Below, in pieces: positions 1 to 8,261 of a stretch of 64,000 nt of DNA (positions within the stretch are counted from its first letter, which is position 1; each line of letters opens with the position of its first letter). The notes beneath the pieces were generated by a model that was not told where the DNA came from, made no database searches, and saw only the letters and a list, made by a program, of their open reading frames with translations. Made by a program: the position numbers and the translations under genes. Source of the DNA: an uncultured Butyrivibrio sp. (GTDB lineage: Bacteria; Bacillota; Clostridia; Lachnospirales; Lachnospiraceae); assembly GCA_945928575.1 (NCBI GenBank), contig CAMENP010000007.1, forward strand, positions 62,001 to 126,000, in the 5' to 3' direction.

Positions 1-66
1 TTAATCCCTATAAAGTGTACAAGGAATGAGAGAGGATATTCAATCGGTACAGTGGGAGAAATATAA
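1..66 (+). CDS. 3' end of an unidentified gene (partial)
   Basis: Frame 1 is open from the window edge to a TAA at 64-66 and encodes 21 residues ending IGTVGEI. The other two plus-strand frames stop almost at once, so this is the only candidate tail. Its end (RGYSIGTVGEI) faintly resembles the end of the secreted protein downstream (RGVIAQGTVSL), which would fit a tandem paralogue. The fragment is too short to identify, and it could also be non-coding leader. Confidence 0.35.
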   Translation, partial: LIPIKCTRNERGYSIGTVGEI

Positions 67-93
67 TAAATTTTAATTTCAGGAGGATATCTT

Positions 94-501
94 ATGAGGA
101 AATTTACAGCTTTCTTAACAACAGCAGTAATTGTGGCATGTAGTTTGATGCCATGCATGGGTTCTAATTCAGGGAAATATTCACTTAAATATGCACAGAA
201 TGCACCGGGAGATGTAAATGTGCTGACAGCGGATTTGAATCTTGAATCGTCAGCTAAGAGCAGTGTGACAATTAAGTCAACTAAATTTACAACATACATA
301 ACAGGAGCTTCTGCTGATGCTTATTCAATATTTAATGGGAAAACATCCAAAACACAGGTTATGAACAGGGTTGGAACATACGCCATTGATTATCCTGGGA
401 TTTCGCAACCGAAAACAGGTGCCCCAGTTAAGGTACATATAGAACTTTCTGATTATGTGCCATCGCGTGGAGTAATAGCACAGGGAACGGTATCGTTGTA
501 A
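94..501 (+). CDS. Small secreted protein of unknown function
   Basis: A 135-residue protein I do not recognise. It has a typical signal peptide (MRK, then hydrophobic residues to about 20, ending near PCMGS); the Cys at about 16 and 21 could hint at a lipoprotein but there is no clean lipobox. The mature part is rich in Ser and Thr with alternating polar and hydrophobic residues, suggesting a beta-rich extracellular domain. AGGAGG at 81-86 sets the ATG start. It is the first complete gene of a five-gene set that ends with an ABC ATPase, so it may be an exported substrate or an extracytoplasmic accessory of that transporter. No bacteriocin leader motif (double Gly) is visible. Confidence 0.6.
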   Translation: MRKFTAFLTTAVIVACSLMPCMGSNSGKYSLKYAQNAPGDVNVLTADLNLESSAKSSVTIKSTKFTTYITGASADAYSIFNGKTSKTQVMNRVGTYAIDYPGISQPKTGAPVKVHIELSDYVPSRGVIAQGTVSL

Positions 502-514
502 GGAGTGTGATTTT

Positions 515-1675
515 ATGAAAAAAGGTACTTTGGGATATTGCATTATAGCGGGTGTATTAATTATTGGATGTGCCGTGTTCTTTATAGGCCGGAACATTAG
601 GAACAGACAAGAGAAAACAGATACAGCAGAAATCGTCGAATCAGAAGACACACTGGTAGATATATCAGAAGCGTACGATGTAGACGAATTACTGGCATCG
701 GATTATGACAACATCGAACTTCCATCATCACTTGATGTTGAGAAAGTGGAGGCTGTCAGCAATGTGATTCTCAAAGTACCTGATTATGAAGAACAGAATA
801 AGAAAGTAGATATAAAGTTTTTTCAGGATAATCTTCAGAAAATGGGATACAAATATGATGAACAGTATGTTATTGATGACAAAGGTAAGACATACCCATA
901 TGGAAGATACTACAATGACGAAAAATTATCTGCCTACATAGCAACAGGTTGCACAGGTTTTTTCGTAGTGGATTCAATAAATACATATGATTATGAGATA
1001 GTGGAAGAATTCTATGTGGATGCTCCGTATGAGGATAATGAACATGAAATCATTGGCGGTTCTATGAAAGTATCTGAGGCGGTTGAAATGTATGAAAAGC
1101 TTGAGACGGAATGTATAGCGGAACTGGGATATGACATACCGGTACCGAAGGTATTCAGAGTAAGGCTTGTTAAAAATGAGAATCAGCAATTGAGATATGA
1201 GATGGACACACGGATGAGCTACAATGGAGTTCCTGTGATTGGGGTCGGTGACAAGTATTCAAGAAGTGGATTCGGATATGAAGTGTTAAAGGGAACTTCG
1301 TCAGGAGCAGTTTCCGGAAAGAAGATTACAGACGGAATCAAAGTGTCATACTATGGATTTCCTACGGAATATGTTTCTGATACACCTATAGATAAAGTTA
1401 TAAGTGTAAAGAAAGCATGCGATTTGGTGAATGTTAAACTGTCGGCATATAGGAAAAATAAACTTTTAAATGTGAAAATGGAATATCTGCCGTTTTTTGA
1501 AAAAGAAACCGACGAAGAGGATCACAGTGGCATTGAATGGACAGGACTTCAATCGGGAAATAAGTTCAGACTAAAGCCATACTGGGTATTCGTTTTTGAC
1601 AGTACCACTGACAATGAAATAATAGGACTTGTAGATTGCGTGACGGGAGAGGTAGGACTTGTATATAATCAGTAA
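515..1675 (+). CDS. Membrane-anchored extracytoplasmic protein, unknown function
   Basis: A 386-residue protein with one N-terminal membrane segment (about residues 7-27) followed by a long, acidic, soluble region with no recognised catalytic motif. The tail (FDSTTDNEIIGLVDCVTGEV) resembles the end of PepSY-type domains, where a hydrophobic strand leads into DxxTGEV; this is only a resemblance. AGGAGTG at 501-507 precedes the ATG. It lies 13 nt after the small secreted protein and overlaps the next gene, so it belongs to the same operon. In similar Firmicute cassettes an anchored protein sits outside the membrane next to an ABC-2 type transporter, which is the role inferred here. Confidence 0.55.
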   Translation: MKKGTLGYCIIAGVLIIGCAVFFIGRNIRNRQEKTDTAEIVESEDTLVDISEAYDVDELLASDYDNIELPSSLDVEKVEAVSNVILKVPDYEEQNKKVDIKFFQDNLQKMGYKYDEQYVIDDKGKTYPYGRYYNDEKLSAYIATGCTGFFVVDSINTYDYEIVEEFYVDAPYEDNEHEIIGGSMKVSEAVEMYEKLETECIAELGYDIPVPKVFRVRLVKNENQQLRYEMDTRMSYNGVPVIGVGDKYSRSGFGYEVLKGTSSGAVSGKKITDGIKVSYYGFPTEYVSDTPIDKVISVKKACDLVNVKLSAYRKNKLLNVKMEYLPFFEKETDEEDHSGIEWTGLQSGNKFRLKPYWVFVFDSTTDNEIIGLVDCVTGEVGLVYNQ

Positions 1676-2480
1676 TTTTTTTAAAATTTTATTATCAAGA
1701 ATTAAACAGATTATAAGTGGAACGGTGTTCTGGGCCTGCACAGGATGCGTGCTGGTGTTGTGTTTTACCGCAATCGGGTATACGGATGGAAATACCAGTT
1801 ACAGTGTTATTGAAACCATAATAAGAATACCGGTTTCACAGTATGCTGACATTCCGTCATTGTCGTGGAATTCGATTTTTACGGTGGGACTTTATGGATA
1901 TGTGACGCTTTTTCTCCCTGCGGTTGCATCACTGCCGTATGTAATGACCGTTGTAATGGACAGGCGGAGCCATATGCTCAGAATGAGGCTGATGCGTAAT
2001 CAGTATGGATCGTACATAGCGGCTGAAAGTGCAGCTGCATTGGTATCGTCGGGCATTCTGGTCACTATAGGATATGTGGCTTATGGAATAATAACATTTA
2101 TGATATTTCCGCACGGAGCGGGTACGTTTACATTTACAGATATAGCTAAGGTTATCGGGGGCACGTTCTGGTATGGGATGGATGTGAGTGCGATGGCGTT
2201 GGTGCTCAGTGCATTTGTTACCAATGAATATGTAATAGTTACGGTGCCGTTTATGATTATTTATATAATTGGCGTTATTTCCAACAAAGTATTTTCTTCA
2301 ACAAATATTCCGGAACAGGTAAGCCGCATTGTTATGGCTGTTTCTCCGGAAATGCTGGCAGTCATAGGCAGAGCCGCTGATAATGCGAAATATATTATCA
2401 TAGTGCATGTTATATATATGGTAATATGTATTGCATTATATTACATAATCAGAAAAAGGAGGATGGATTATGGAAACTAG
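1659..2480 (+). CDS. Polytopic membrane protein, probable ABC-2 type permease subunit
   Basis: A 273-residue protein with about six hydrophobic segments (near residues 22-42, 65-90, 105-130, 150-170, 180-205, 235-262). It has no signature motif but has the size and layout of ABC-2 permeases. It begins with TTG at 1659, inside the end of the previous gene, with GGAGAGG at 1646-1652 well placed, so translation is probably coupled. It overlaps the next membrane protein by 11 nt. The ABC ATPase two genes later supports a transport role. Substrate unknown. Confidence 0.6.
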   Translation: MYIISNFFKILLSRIKQIISGTVFWACTGCVLVLCFTAIGYTDGNTSYSVIETIIRIPVSQYADIPSLSWNSIFTVGLYGYVTLFLPAVASLPYVMTVVMDRRSHMLRMRLMRNQYGSYIAAESAAALVSSGILVTIGYVAYGIITFMIFPHGAGTFTFTDIAKVIGGTFWYGMDVSAMALVLSAFVTNEYVIVTVPFMIIYIIGVISNKVFSSTNIPEQVSRIVMAVSPEMLAVIGRAADNAKYIIIVHVIYMVICIALYYIIRKRRMDYGN

Positions 2481-3339
2481 TATTTTTTCTTTCAAAAAAA
2501 GTTTTAAATTCGCCTCCTCGGAATATGTTCACTGGATTACAAATCCGAAATTGATCATATTGTCGATGCTGATTGTTTTTATATATGAGTTCGATATAAG
2601 GCCGTTAGTTGATGCGGCAGCGCTTATGAATGTCAAACTGTCAATATTGGAACCGTTTGTGACAATCGGAAGCAGCGGAGTGATAATGATGATACTTCCG
2701 ATAATGTACCTTGTGATAATGGCCGGATATCCGCGCTCGCAGGCGGGTGACTGGTTCTATGTAATCAGGCTCGGCAGGATCAACTGGGGAGTCGGGCAGA
2801 TATTGTTCGGAGTAATGACAATCATTACATATGTCACGTTTATCGCTTTATGTACAATGGTTCCGGTTTTGTGGCGTGCGGATTACAATGCACAGTGGAG
2901 CGATGTGGCTACGAAATATACACAGATGTTTCCTGATAAAATTGGAGATTTTACATCGGGACTTCTTCCGATGAATCTGTACAATCAGATGCCGCTTGGC
3001 AAAGCTGTGATACATACATATCTGTTTTTTGTGCTGTATCTGCTGCTGTTATTGCTGGTAATGCTGGTGTTCAGTCTGGAGGGACACAGGGCGGCCGGAT
3101 TTATAACAGCGTGTGTGATCGTGGCGGCGGGAACAGCGTTATGTTCTGTCAAGTCACCGGCAATGTGGGTGTTTCCGATGGCGCAGTCGGTTGTGTGGCT
3201 GCATTTTACGGAATTTTTCCGTAAGAGGATTGTGGAACTGTACGAATCATATATGTATTTCGGTGTGATCAACGCGGTACTTATCACATTGATATTACAG
3301 AGAATGTCGAAACACAAATATCTTGATGCGGAAGTGTAA
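2470..3339 (+). CDS. Second polytopic membrane protein, probable ABC-2 type permease subunit
   Basis: A 289-residue protein with about six membrane segments (near residues 26-46, 70-92, 112-135, 178-202, 207-228, 258-280). Like its upstream neighbour it carries no diagnostic motif. AAGGAGG at 2457-2463 gives the ATG at 2470, overlapping the previous gene. The two membrane proteins are probably the two halves of one permease energised by the ATPase that follows 14 nt later. It could equally be an immunity or sensor component. Confidence 0.6.
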   Translation: METSIFSFKKSFKFASSEYVHWITNPKLIILSMLIVFIYEFDIRPLVDAAALMNVKLSILEPFVTIGSSGVIMMILPIMYLVIMAGYPRSQAGDWFYVIRLGRINWGVGQILFGVMTIITYVTFIALCTMVPVLWRADYNAQWSDVATKYTQMFPDKIGDFTSGLLPMNLYNQMPLGKAVIHTYLFFVLYLLLLLLVMLVFSLEGHRAAGFITACVIVAAGTALCSVKSPAMWVFPMAQSVVWLHFTEFFRKRIVELYESYMYFGVINAVLITLILQRMSKHKYLDAEV

Positions 3340-3353
3340 GTGAGGTGAACCGA

Positions 3354-4004
3354 ATGGATAAAGTAATAAATGTTGAGAATGCGTGTCTTACGATCAACAA
3401 AAATATAATATTGGATAATGTAAGCCTTGAGGCGGGAAAGGGAGAAATAGTCGGAATAGTCGGACGCAACGGAAGCGGCAAGACAATGCTTATGAAGTGC
3501 ATATGCGGATTTATCCCGCTTACCTCCGGACGTATAACGGTTGACGGCAAAGAAATAGGAAAAGATGTTGATTTTCCGGCTTCGACAGGCGTCATCATTG
3601 AAACTCCGGGTTTTGTGCCGTATTACACGGGATTTCATAATCTGAAAATATTGTCTGAAATCGGAACAAGAATTCCGGATGAACGTATTAAAGAGGCGAT
3701 GAAGTTAGTGGGACTGGATCCCGGACTTAAGAGACATGTTGGTAAATACAGCCTTGGAATGAGACAGCGGCTCGGAATTGCACAGGCGATAATGGAGGAC
3801 CAGAGAATATTGATACTGGATGAACCGTTTAACGGACTGGACGCCGACGGTGTCGTAGATATCCGCAGACTGCTCCTTGAATATAAGGAACAGGGCAGGA
3901 CGGTGTTGATAGCATCACATATTGCACAGGATATTAATATCTTATGTGACAAAACAATATTCCTGAATAAGGGAAAGATAAGTGAGCAGGAAGCACTCAG
4001 GTAA
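3354..4004 (+). CDS. ABC transporter ATP-binding protein
   Basis: A single nucleotide-binding domain of 216 residues. It shows the Walker A (VGRNGSGKT), a signature of the form YSLGMRQRL in place of LSGGQ, the Walker B (ILILDEPFNGLD) and the switch His (IASHIAQD). The YSLGMRQRL variant is typical of the BcrA/multidrug and antibiotic-peptide exporter branch. A GTG at 3345 would add three residues, but the GAGGTG at 3342-3347 is correctly spaced for the ATG at 3354. It ends the cassette and is followed at once by a strong terminator. It is inferred to drive the two upstream membrane proteins. Confidence 0.88.
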   Translation: MDKVINVENACLTINKNIILDNVSLEAGKGEIVGIVGRNGSGKTMLMKCICGFIPLTSGRITVDGKEIGKDVDFPASTGVIIETPGFVPYYTGFHNLKILSEIGTRIPDERIKEAMKLVGLDPGLKRHVGKYSLGMRQRLGIAQAIMEDQRILILDEPFNGLDADGVVDIRRLLLEYKEQGRTVLIASHIAQDINILCDKTIFLNKGKISEQEALR

Positions 4005-4012
4005 TAATATAT

Positions 4013-4064
4013 GGCAGATGCAATGGGAAAATTAATTCTTTTTTGCATTTGCCCTTTTTTTTTT
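4013..4064 (+). terminator. Rho-independent terminator of the ABC cassette
   Basis: An 11-bp stem (GGCAGATGCAA at 4013-4023 pairing with TTGCATTTGCC at 4043-4053, one G-T wobble) is followed by a ten-base T run at 4055-4064. Confidence 0.9.
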
Positions 4065-4118
4065 CACAATTTTGTTTTACAATAAATAATAGTATGTAGA
4101 ATGCAAAGGAGTGGGCAG

Positions 4119-5207
4119 ATGATTTCTAATCAGATACTTCAGAATACGATTGAAGGACTCAAGTCAATTACGAGAATAGACCTGTGTATAATGGACACGG
4201 ACGGTAAGGTGTTAGCCTCAACTTTCTCCGGTGCGGAGGGGCATGAGGAAGCGGTATGTTCATTTGTGGATTCACCGGCCGACAGTCAGGTTGTATCAGG
4301 ATACCAGTTTTTCAAGGTTTATGACGACAGCCGCCTTGAATATGTGCTGATAGTTAACGGCGGAAGCGAAGATGTTTATATGATTGGCAAGATTGCAGCT
4401 TTTCAGATACAGAATCTTCTTGTGGCATATAAGGAGCGTTTTGATAAGGATAATTTTATCAAGAACCTGCTGCTTGATAATCTTCTGCTCGTTGATATAT
4501 ATAACCGTGCGAAGAAGCTGCATATTGAGACAGATGTGCGAAGAATTGTATTTATCATAGAGACTAAGCATGAGAAGGACAATAGCGCGCTTGAGACAGT
4601 GCGTACGCTTTTTGCCACGAAGACGAAGGATTTCATTACGGCTGTTGATGAGAAGAATATAATCATTGTTAAGGAAGTTAAACCGAATGAGTCATATAAG
4701 GAACTGGAACAGACGGCCTATGTAGTACTTGATACTCTCAATACAGAGGCTATGAGTAAAGTTCATATTGCGTACGGTACCATAGTTAATTCAATTAAGG
4801 AAGTGTCGCGTTCATACAAAGAAGCGAAGATGGCACTTGATGTAGGCAAGATTTTTTACAGTGACCGTAATGTCGTAGCATACAGCAATCTTGGTATAGG
4901 AAGACTTATTTACCAGCTTCCGATACCGTTATGTAAGATGTTCATCAAGGAAATTTTCGGTGGCAAATCGCCGGATGATTTTGATGAAGAGACTCTTTCC
5001 ACCATTAATAAGTTCTTTGAGAACAGCCTTAATGTGTCGGAAACATCACGCCAGCTTTTTATCCACAGGAATACGCTTGTGTACAGACTGGATAAGATAC
5101 AGAAGAGTACAGGACTTGACCTCAGGATTTTTGAAGATGCGATTACTTTTAAGATAGCACTTATGGTGGTCAAGTATATGAAATATATGGAAACAATTGA
5201 TTATTGA
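4119..5207 (+). CDS. PucR/CdaR-type transcriptional regulator
   Basis: A 362-residue protein. The N-terminal part (about 1-120) resembles a sugar-diacid/CdaR-type sensory domain. The C-terminal about 60 residues form the PucR-type helix-turn-helix (SETSRQLFIHRNTLVYRLDK), in which the second helix follows the family pattern. The ATG at 4119 is preferred over one at 4101 because AAAGGAG at 4105-4110 is correctly spaced for it. It stands alone between a terminator and ftsE. Its ligand and targets are unknown; it may regulate itself or the downstream division operon. Confidence 0.8.
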   Translation: MISNQILQNTIEGLKSITRIDLCIMDTDGKVLASTFSGAEGHEEAVCSFVDSPADSQVVSGYQFFKVYDDSRLEYVLIVNGGSEDVYMIGKIAAFQIQNLLVAYKERFDKDNFIKNLLLDNLLLVDIYNRAKKLHIETDVRRIVFIIETKHEKDNSALETVRTLFATKTKDFITAVDEKNIIIVKEVKPNESYKELEQTAYVVLDTLNTEAMSKVHIAYGTIVNSIKEVSRSYKEAKMALDVGKIFYSDRNVVAYSNLGIGRLIYQLPIPLCKMFIKEIFGGKSPDDFDEETLSTINKFFENSLNVSETSRQLFIHRNTLVYRLDKIQKSTGLDLRIFEDAITFKIALMVVKYMKYMETIDY

Positions 5208-5270
5208 TATTGCAGGCCGGTATAATTGTATCTGACCGCGGCGTATCAATATACCAAAGGACAGTATAAG

Positions 5271-5957
5271 ATGATAGATTTAGAGAACGTAAGTAAAACA
5301 TATTCAACAGGTGTTCCGGCACTTGAAGATATTAACCTGCACATTGACAAGGGCGAATTTGTATTTATTACCGGTGTCAGTGGTTCGGGTAAGTCAACGC
5401 TGATTAAGCTCCTCCTTAAGGAACTTAATCCGACGTCGGGAAGAATTGTTATTAACGGCAGGAATCTTTCCGGAATCAAGCCGAATAAGCTCCCGTATCT
5501 AAGAAGGGATATCGGAGTTGTTTTTCAGGACTTCAGACTTTTTGAAGATCGTAATGTGTACGAGAATGTTGCATTTGCACAGAAAGCGATAGAGGCGCCG
5601 GGAAAGAGAATCCGTGCCAAGGTGCTTGCCATGCTTTCCATGGTAGGCCTTCTTGAAAAATATAAGACTAACCCTAAGCAGCTTTCCGGCGGAGAACAGC
5701 AGAGGGTTGCCATAGCCAGGGCACTTATCAATAAGCCGGCTATCCTGCTTGCAGACGAGCCTACGGGTAATCTTGACGAGGCGAACTCATGGGAGATCAT
5801 GAAGCTTCTGGAGAATGCCAATGAGCAGGGCACAACGGTCGTTGTGGTTACGCATAACCTTGAGATTGTAAGGGCAATGCGCAAGAGAACAATAACTATT
5901 GAAAATGGACATCTTGTTCATGATATAGAGGAAGGCGGTAATTTCTATGAAATTTAA
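5271..5957 (+). CDS. ftsE: Cell division ATP-binding protein FtsE
   Basis: A 228-residue ABC ATPase that partners FtsX at the division site or lateral wall to activate peptidoglycan hydrolases. It shows Walker A (GVSGSGKST), Q-loop (VFQDFRLF), signature (LSGGEQQRVAIARAL), Walker B (ILLADEPTGNLD) and the switch His (VVTHNLE), all as in FtsE. The longest frame starts at a TTG at 5226, but FtsE proteins begin MIDLENVS, which is the ATG at 5271 with AAAGGA upstream. It overlaps ftsX by 11 nt and heads ftsE-ftsX-M23 hydrolase-S41 protease. Confidence 0.95.
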   Translation: MIDLENVSKTYSTGVPALEDINLHIDKGEFVFITGVSGSGKSTLIKLLLKELNPTSGRIVINGRNLSGIKPNKLPYLRRDIGVVFQDFRLFEDRNVYENVAFAQKAIEAPGKRIRAKVLAMLSMVGLLEKYKTNPKQLSGGEQQRVAIARALINKPAILLADEPTGNLDEANSWEIMKLLENANEQGTTVVVVTHNLEIVRAMRKRTITIENGHLVHDIEEGGNFYEI

Positions 5958-6861
5958 ATCACTGGGATACTGCTTTGTTCAGGGACTTAAGAACATCGGA
6001 CGTAACAGAATTTTTTCACTTGCATCGGTTGTGACCATGTCGCTTTGTATTTTTATTCTCGGACTTTTTTATTCGATAACCAGAAATGTATCATATATGG
6101 TGGATCAGATGTCAGAGTCTCTCTGCGTCAAAGTCTTTTTTGATAAGGGAATTTCCGATGAGAGAATACAGTCCATAGGCAATTCGATCAATAAATACGA
6201 TGGCGTGACGATGGTTCATTTTACTTCCGCCGATGAGGCGTGGGAGAAGTACAAGGAAGAATATTTCGGTGAGACTTATATGGATCTGGCCGATGGATAT
6301 GCCGGAGATAATCCGCTTAAAGATTCCGCATCATATGAGGTTTACTTCAGTGATGCCGGCATGCAGGAAGATCTGGTTAATTACATTAAGGGAGTGGATG
6401 GCGTAAAGCGTGTTAACAGCTCGGATGTTACGGCTGACAGCCTTTCGGAGATAAGCAGTCTTGTAAGCATTGTGTCTCTGGTTGTGCTTGTGATGCTTAC
6501 CGCCATAGCGCTTTTCCTTATCAGTAACACTATTTCGATTGGAATCACAGTCAGGGACGAGGAGATCAAGGTAATGCGCCTGCTCGGTGCACATAATGCA
6601 TTTATCAGGGCACCGTTTGTCGTTGAAGGCATTATCATCGGTATTGCCGGAGCGCTTATTCCGATAGGAATATTGTATGCAGTGTATGGCAATATAGTTA
6701 AATACATTCTTACCAAGTTTTCGTTCCTCTCGAATATACTCTCATTTATGCCTGTTTCACAGCTGTTTAAGGTATTTGTGCCTATGGCTGTGGCACTCAG
6801 TGTGGGACTCGGACTTCTCGGAAGTTTCCTGTCACTTAACAGACATCTGAAAGAGAAATAA
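5947..6861 (+). CDS. ftsX: Cell division protein FtsX
   Basis: A 304-residue membrane partner of FtsE. It has the FtsX layout: a membrane segment near residues 22-44, an extracytoplasmic domain (about 45-170) that contacts the hydrolase or its activator, then three membrane segments near 175-200, 222-248 and 275-298 flanking the conserved cytoplasmic loop (RDEEIKVMRLLGA). Translation is coupled to ftsE. The coiled-coil M23 hydrolase 42 nt downstream is the expected target of the FtsEX complex, as with PcsB in streptococci or CwlO in Bacillus. Confidence 0.95.
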   Translation: MKFKSLGYCFVQGLKNIGRNRIFSLASVVTMSLCIFILGLFYSITRNVSYMVDQMSESLCVKVFFDKGISDERIQSIGNSINKYDGVTMVHFTSADEAWEKYKEEYFGETYMDLADGYAGDNPLKDSASYEVYFSDAGMQEDLVNYIKGVDGVKRVNSSDVTADSLSEISSLVSIVSLVVLVMLTAIALFLISNTISIGITVRDEEIKVMRLLGAHNAFIRAPFVVEGIIIGIAGALIPIGILYAVYGNIVKYILTKFSFLSNILSFMPVSQLFKVFVPMAVALSVGLGLLGSFLSLNRHLKEK

Positions 6862-6903
6862 GTAACTTTAAGAACAGCATCCATCACGAAAGGGTGGTAT
6901 CTA

Positions 6904-8241
6904 ATGAAAAAAATACTTAAACTGGCAGCTGTCGGTGTTTCGGCATTTATGTTATGTTCATATATCGGACAGAATAATTATGTGCAGCCGTCTGCGGTTG
7001 AACAGACTGATATCGATGATGCCGAGAAAGAACAGCAGCAGGTCCAGAACAAGATTGATAATTTGCAGAAAGAACTTGACAGTCTGGCATCAGACATAAC
7101 GGATACCGAGAATTATATTTCGCAGCTTGATACAAAGCTTGCAGGTTATACATCACAGCTTGTGGAATGCCAGGGCAAAATAGACGCCAAGCAGACTGAA
7201 ATAGACGCCAAGAAACAGCAGATTGCAGACAAACAGGCAGAGATAGACAGCGCACAGGCAGAGCTTGATGCAGCCAAAGAAACTGAAAAAGAGCAGTATG
7301 AAGCCATGAAACTCAGAATACAATATATGTATGAGTGCGGTGACAGTACTTTTCTTGATATGATTTTTTCTGCCGAGGATTTATCCGATATGCTCGGAAA
7401 GGCAGAGTATGTCAACAGCATTGTGGAATATGACAGAAATCAGCTTAAGAAGCTTGCGGATACACAGAATACAATAAGCGGTCTTATAAGCACGATGGAA
7501 ACAGACAAGGCGGCGCTTGAGACTGAGAAGACAACACTCCAGAATGAACAGAATGAGCTTCTGGCACTGCAGACGGATTTGCAGAACCAGCAGAAGTACA
7601 TTGATGTGATCCTTGATGAGAAAGAATCGAAGCTCACGGCGCTCGAAGGACAGCAAGGAGATGCTGAAGCTGCGAAAAAATTAGCAGAAAAAGAACTGGA
7701 AGAACAGAAGCAAGTTGTTGCAAACATAAAGGCAGAATGGCAGAGACAGCAGGAAGAGGCTAAGAACAATGGCACAGATGCAAGCCAGGAAGCGCAGAAG
7801 ACGCTTGAACAGATTGGCCTTGCCGGAGGTTTCACATGGCCGATTCCGGGGTATAATATTATAACGTCTGAATATGGACAACGCCTTCATCCGAAACTTC
7901 ATCAATGGTTGTTGCATGATGGAATGGATATATCAGGGTGGAATGTATATGGTAAGCCAATAGTGGCAGCGTATTCCGGAACAGTCAGCATTGCTGATAC
8001 ATCAAATGCCAAAACTGGTTATGGATATTATATTAAGATTGACCATGGTGTAGGTGTATCCACGTTGTATGCGCATTGTTCAGTATTGAATGTTTCTACG
8101 GGACAACACGTTGAAGCTGGACAGATAATTGGATATGTTGGGACAACAGGTAATATTACAGGTCCTCATTTACATTTCTGCGTATTTGTCCAGGGTGAAT
8201 CCAAGAACCCGAGGGATTATATTACAATTCCTTCGTATTAA
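6904..8241 (+). CDS. Secreted coiled-coil murein hydrolase (M23/LytM domain), FtsEX effector
   Basis: A 445-residue protein with a signal peptide (about 1-22), a long coiled coil (about 35-285) rich in Gln, Glu and Lys, and a C-terminal M23 metallopeptidase domain (about 315-440). The zinc ligands are visible: HPKLH and HDGMD early in the domain and PHLHF near its end. The architecture matches EnvC/PcsB-type proteins whose coiled coil docks on FtsX. It lies directly after ftsX and before an S41 protease. Leu codons in the catalytic part (from about 7840) shift to TTG and TTA while the rest of the gene favours CTT, which may mark a recombined domain. Confidence 0.9.
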   Translation: MKKILKLAAVGVSAFMLCSYIGQNNYVQPSAVEQTDIDDAEKEQQQVQNKIDNLQKELDSLASDITDTENYISQLDTKLAGYTSQLVECQGKIDAKQTEIDAKKQQIADKQAEIDSAQAELDAAKETEKEQYEAMKLRIQYMYECGDSTFLDMIFSAEDLSDMLGKAEYVNSIVEYDRNQLKKLADTQNTISGLISTMETDKAALETEKTTLQNEQNELLALQTDLQNQQKYIDVILDEKESKLTALEGQQGDAEAAKKLAEKELEEQKQVVANIKAEWQRQQEEAKNNGTDASQEAQKTLEQIGLAGGFTWPIPGYNIITSEYGQRLHPKLHQWLLHDGMDISGWNVYGKPIVAAYSGTVSIADTSNAKTGYGYYIKIDHGVGVSTLYAHCSVLNVSTGQHVEAGQIIGYVGTTGNITGPHLHFCVFVQGESKNPRDYITIPSY

Positions 8242-8261
8242 TTTTTGACAGGTAACAGGTA

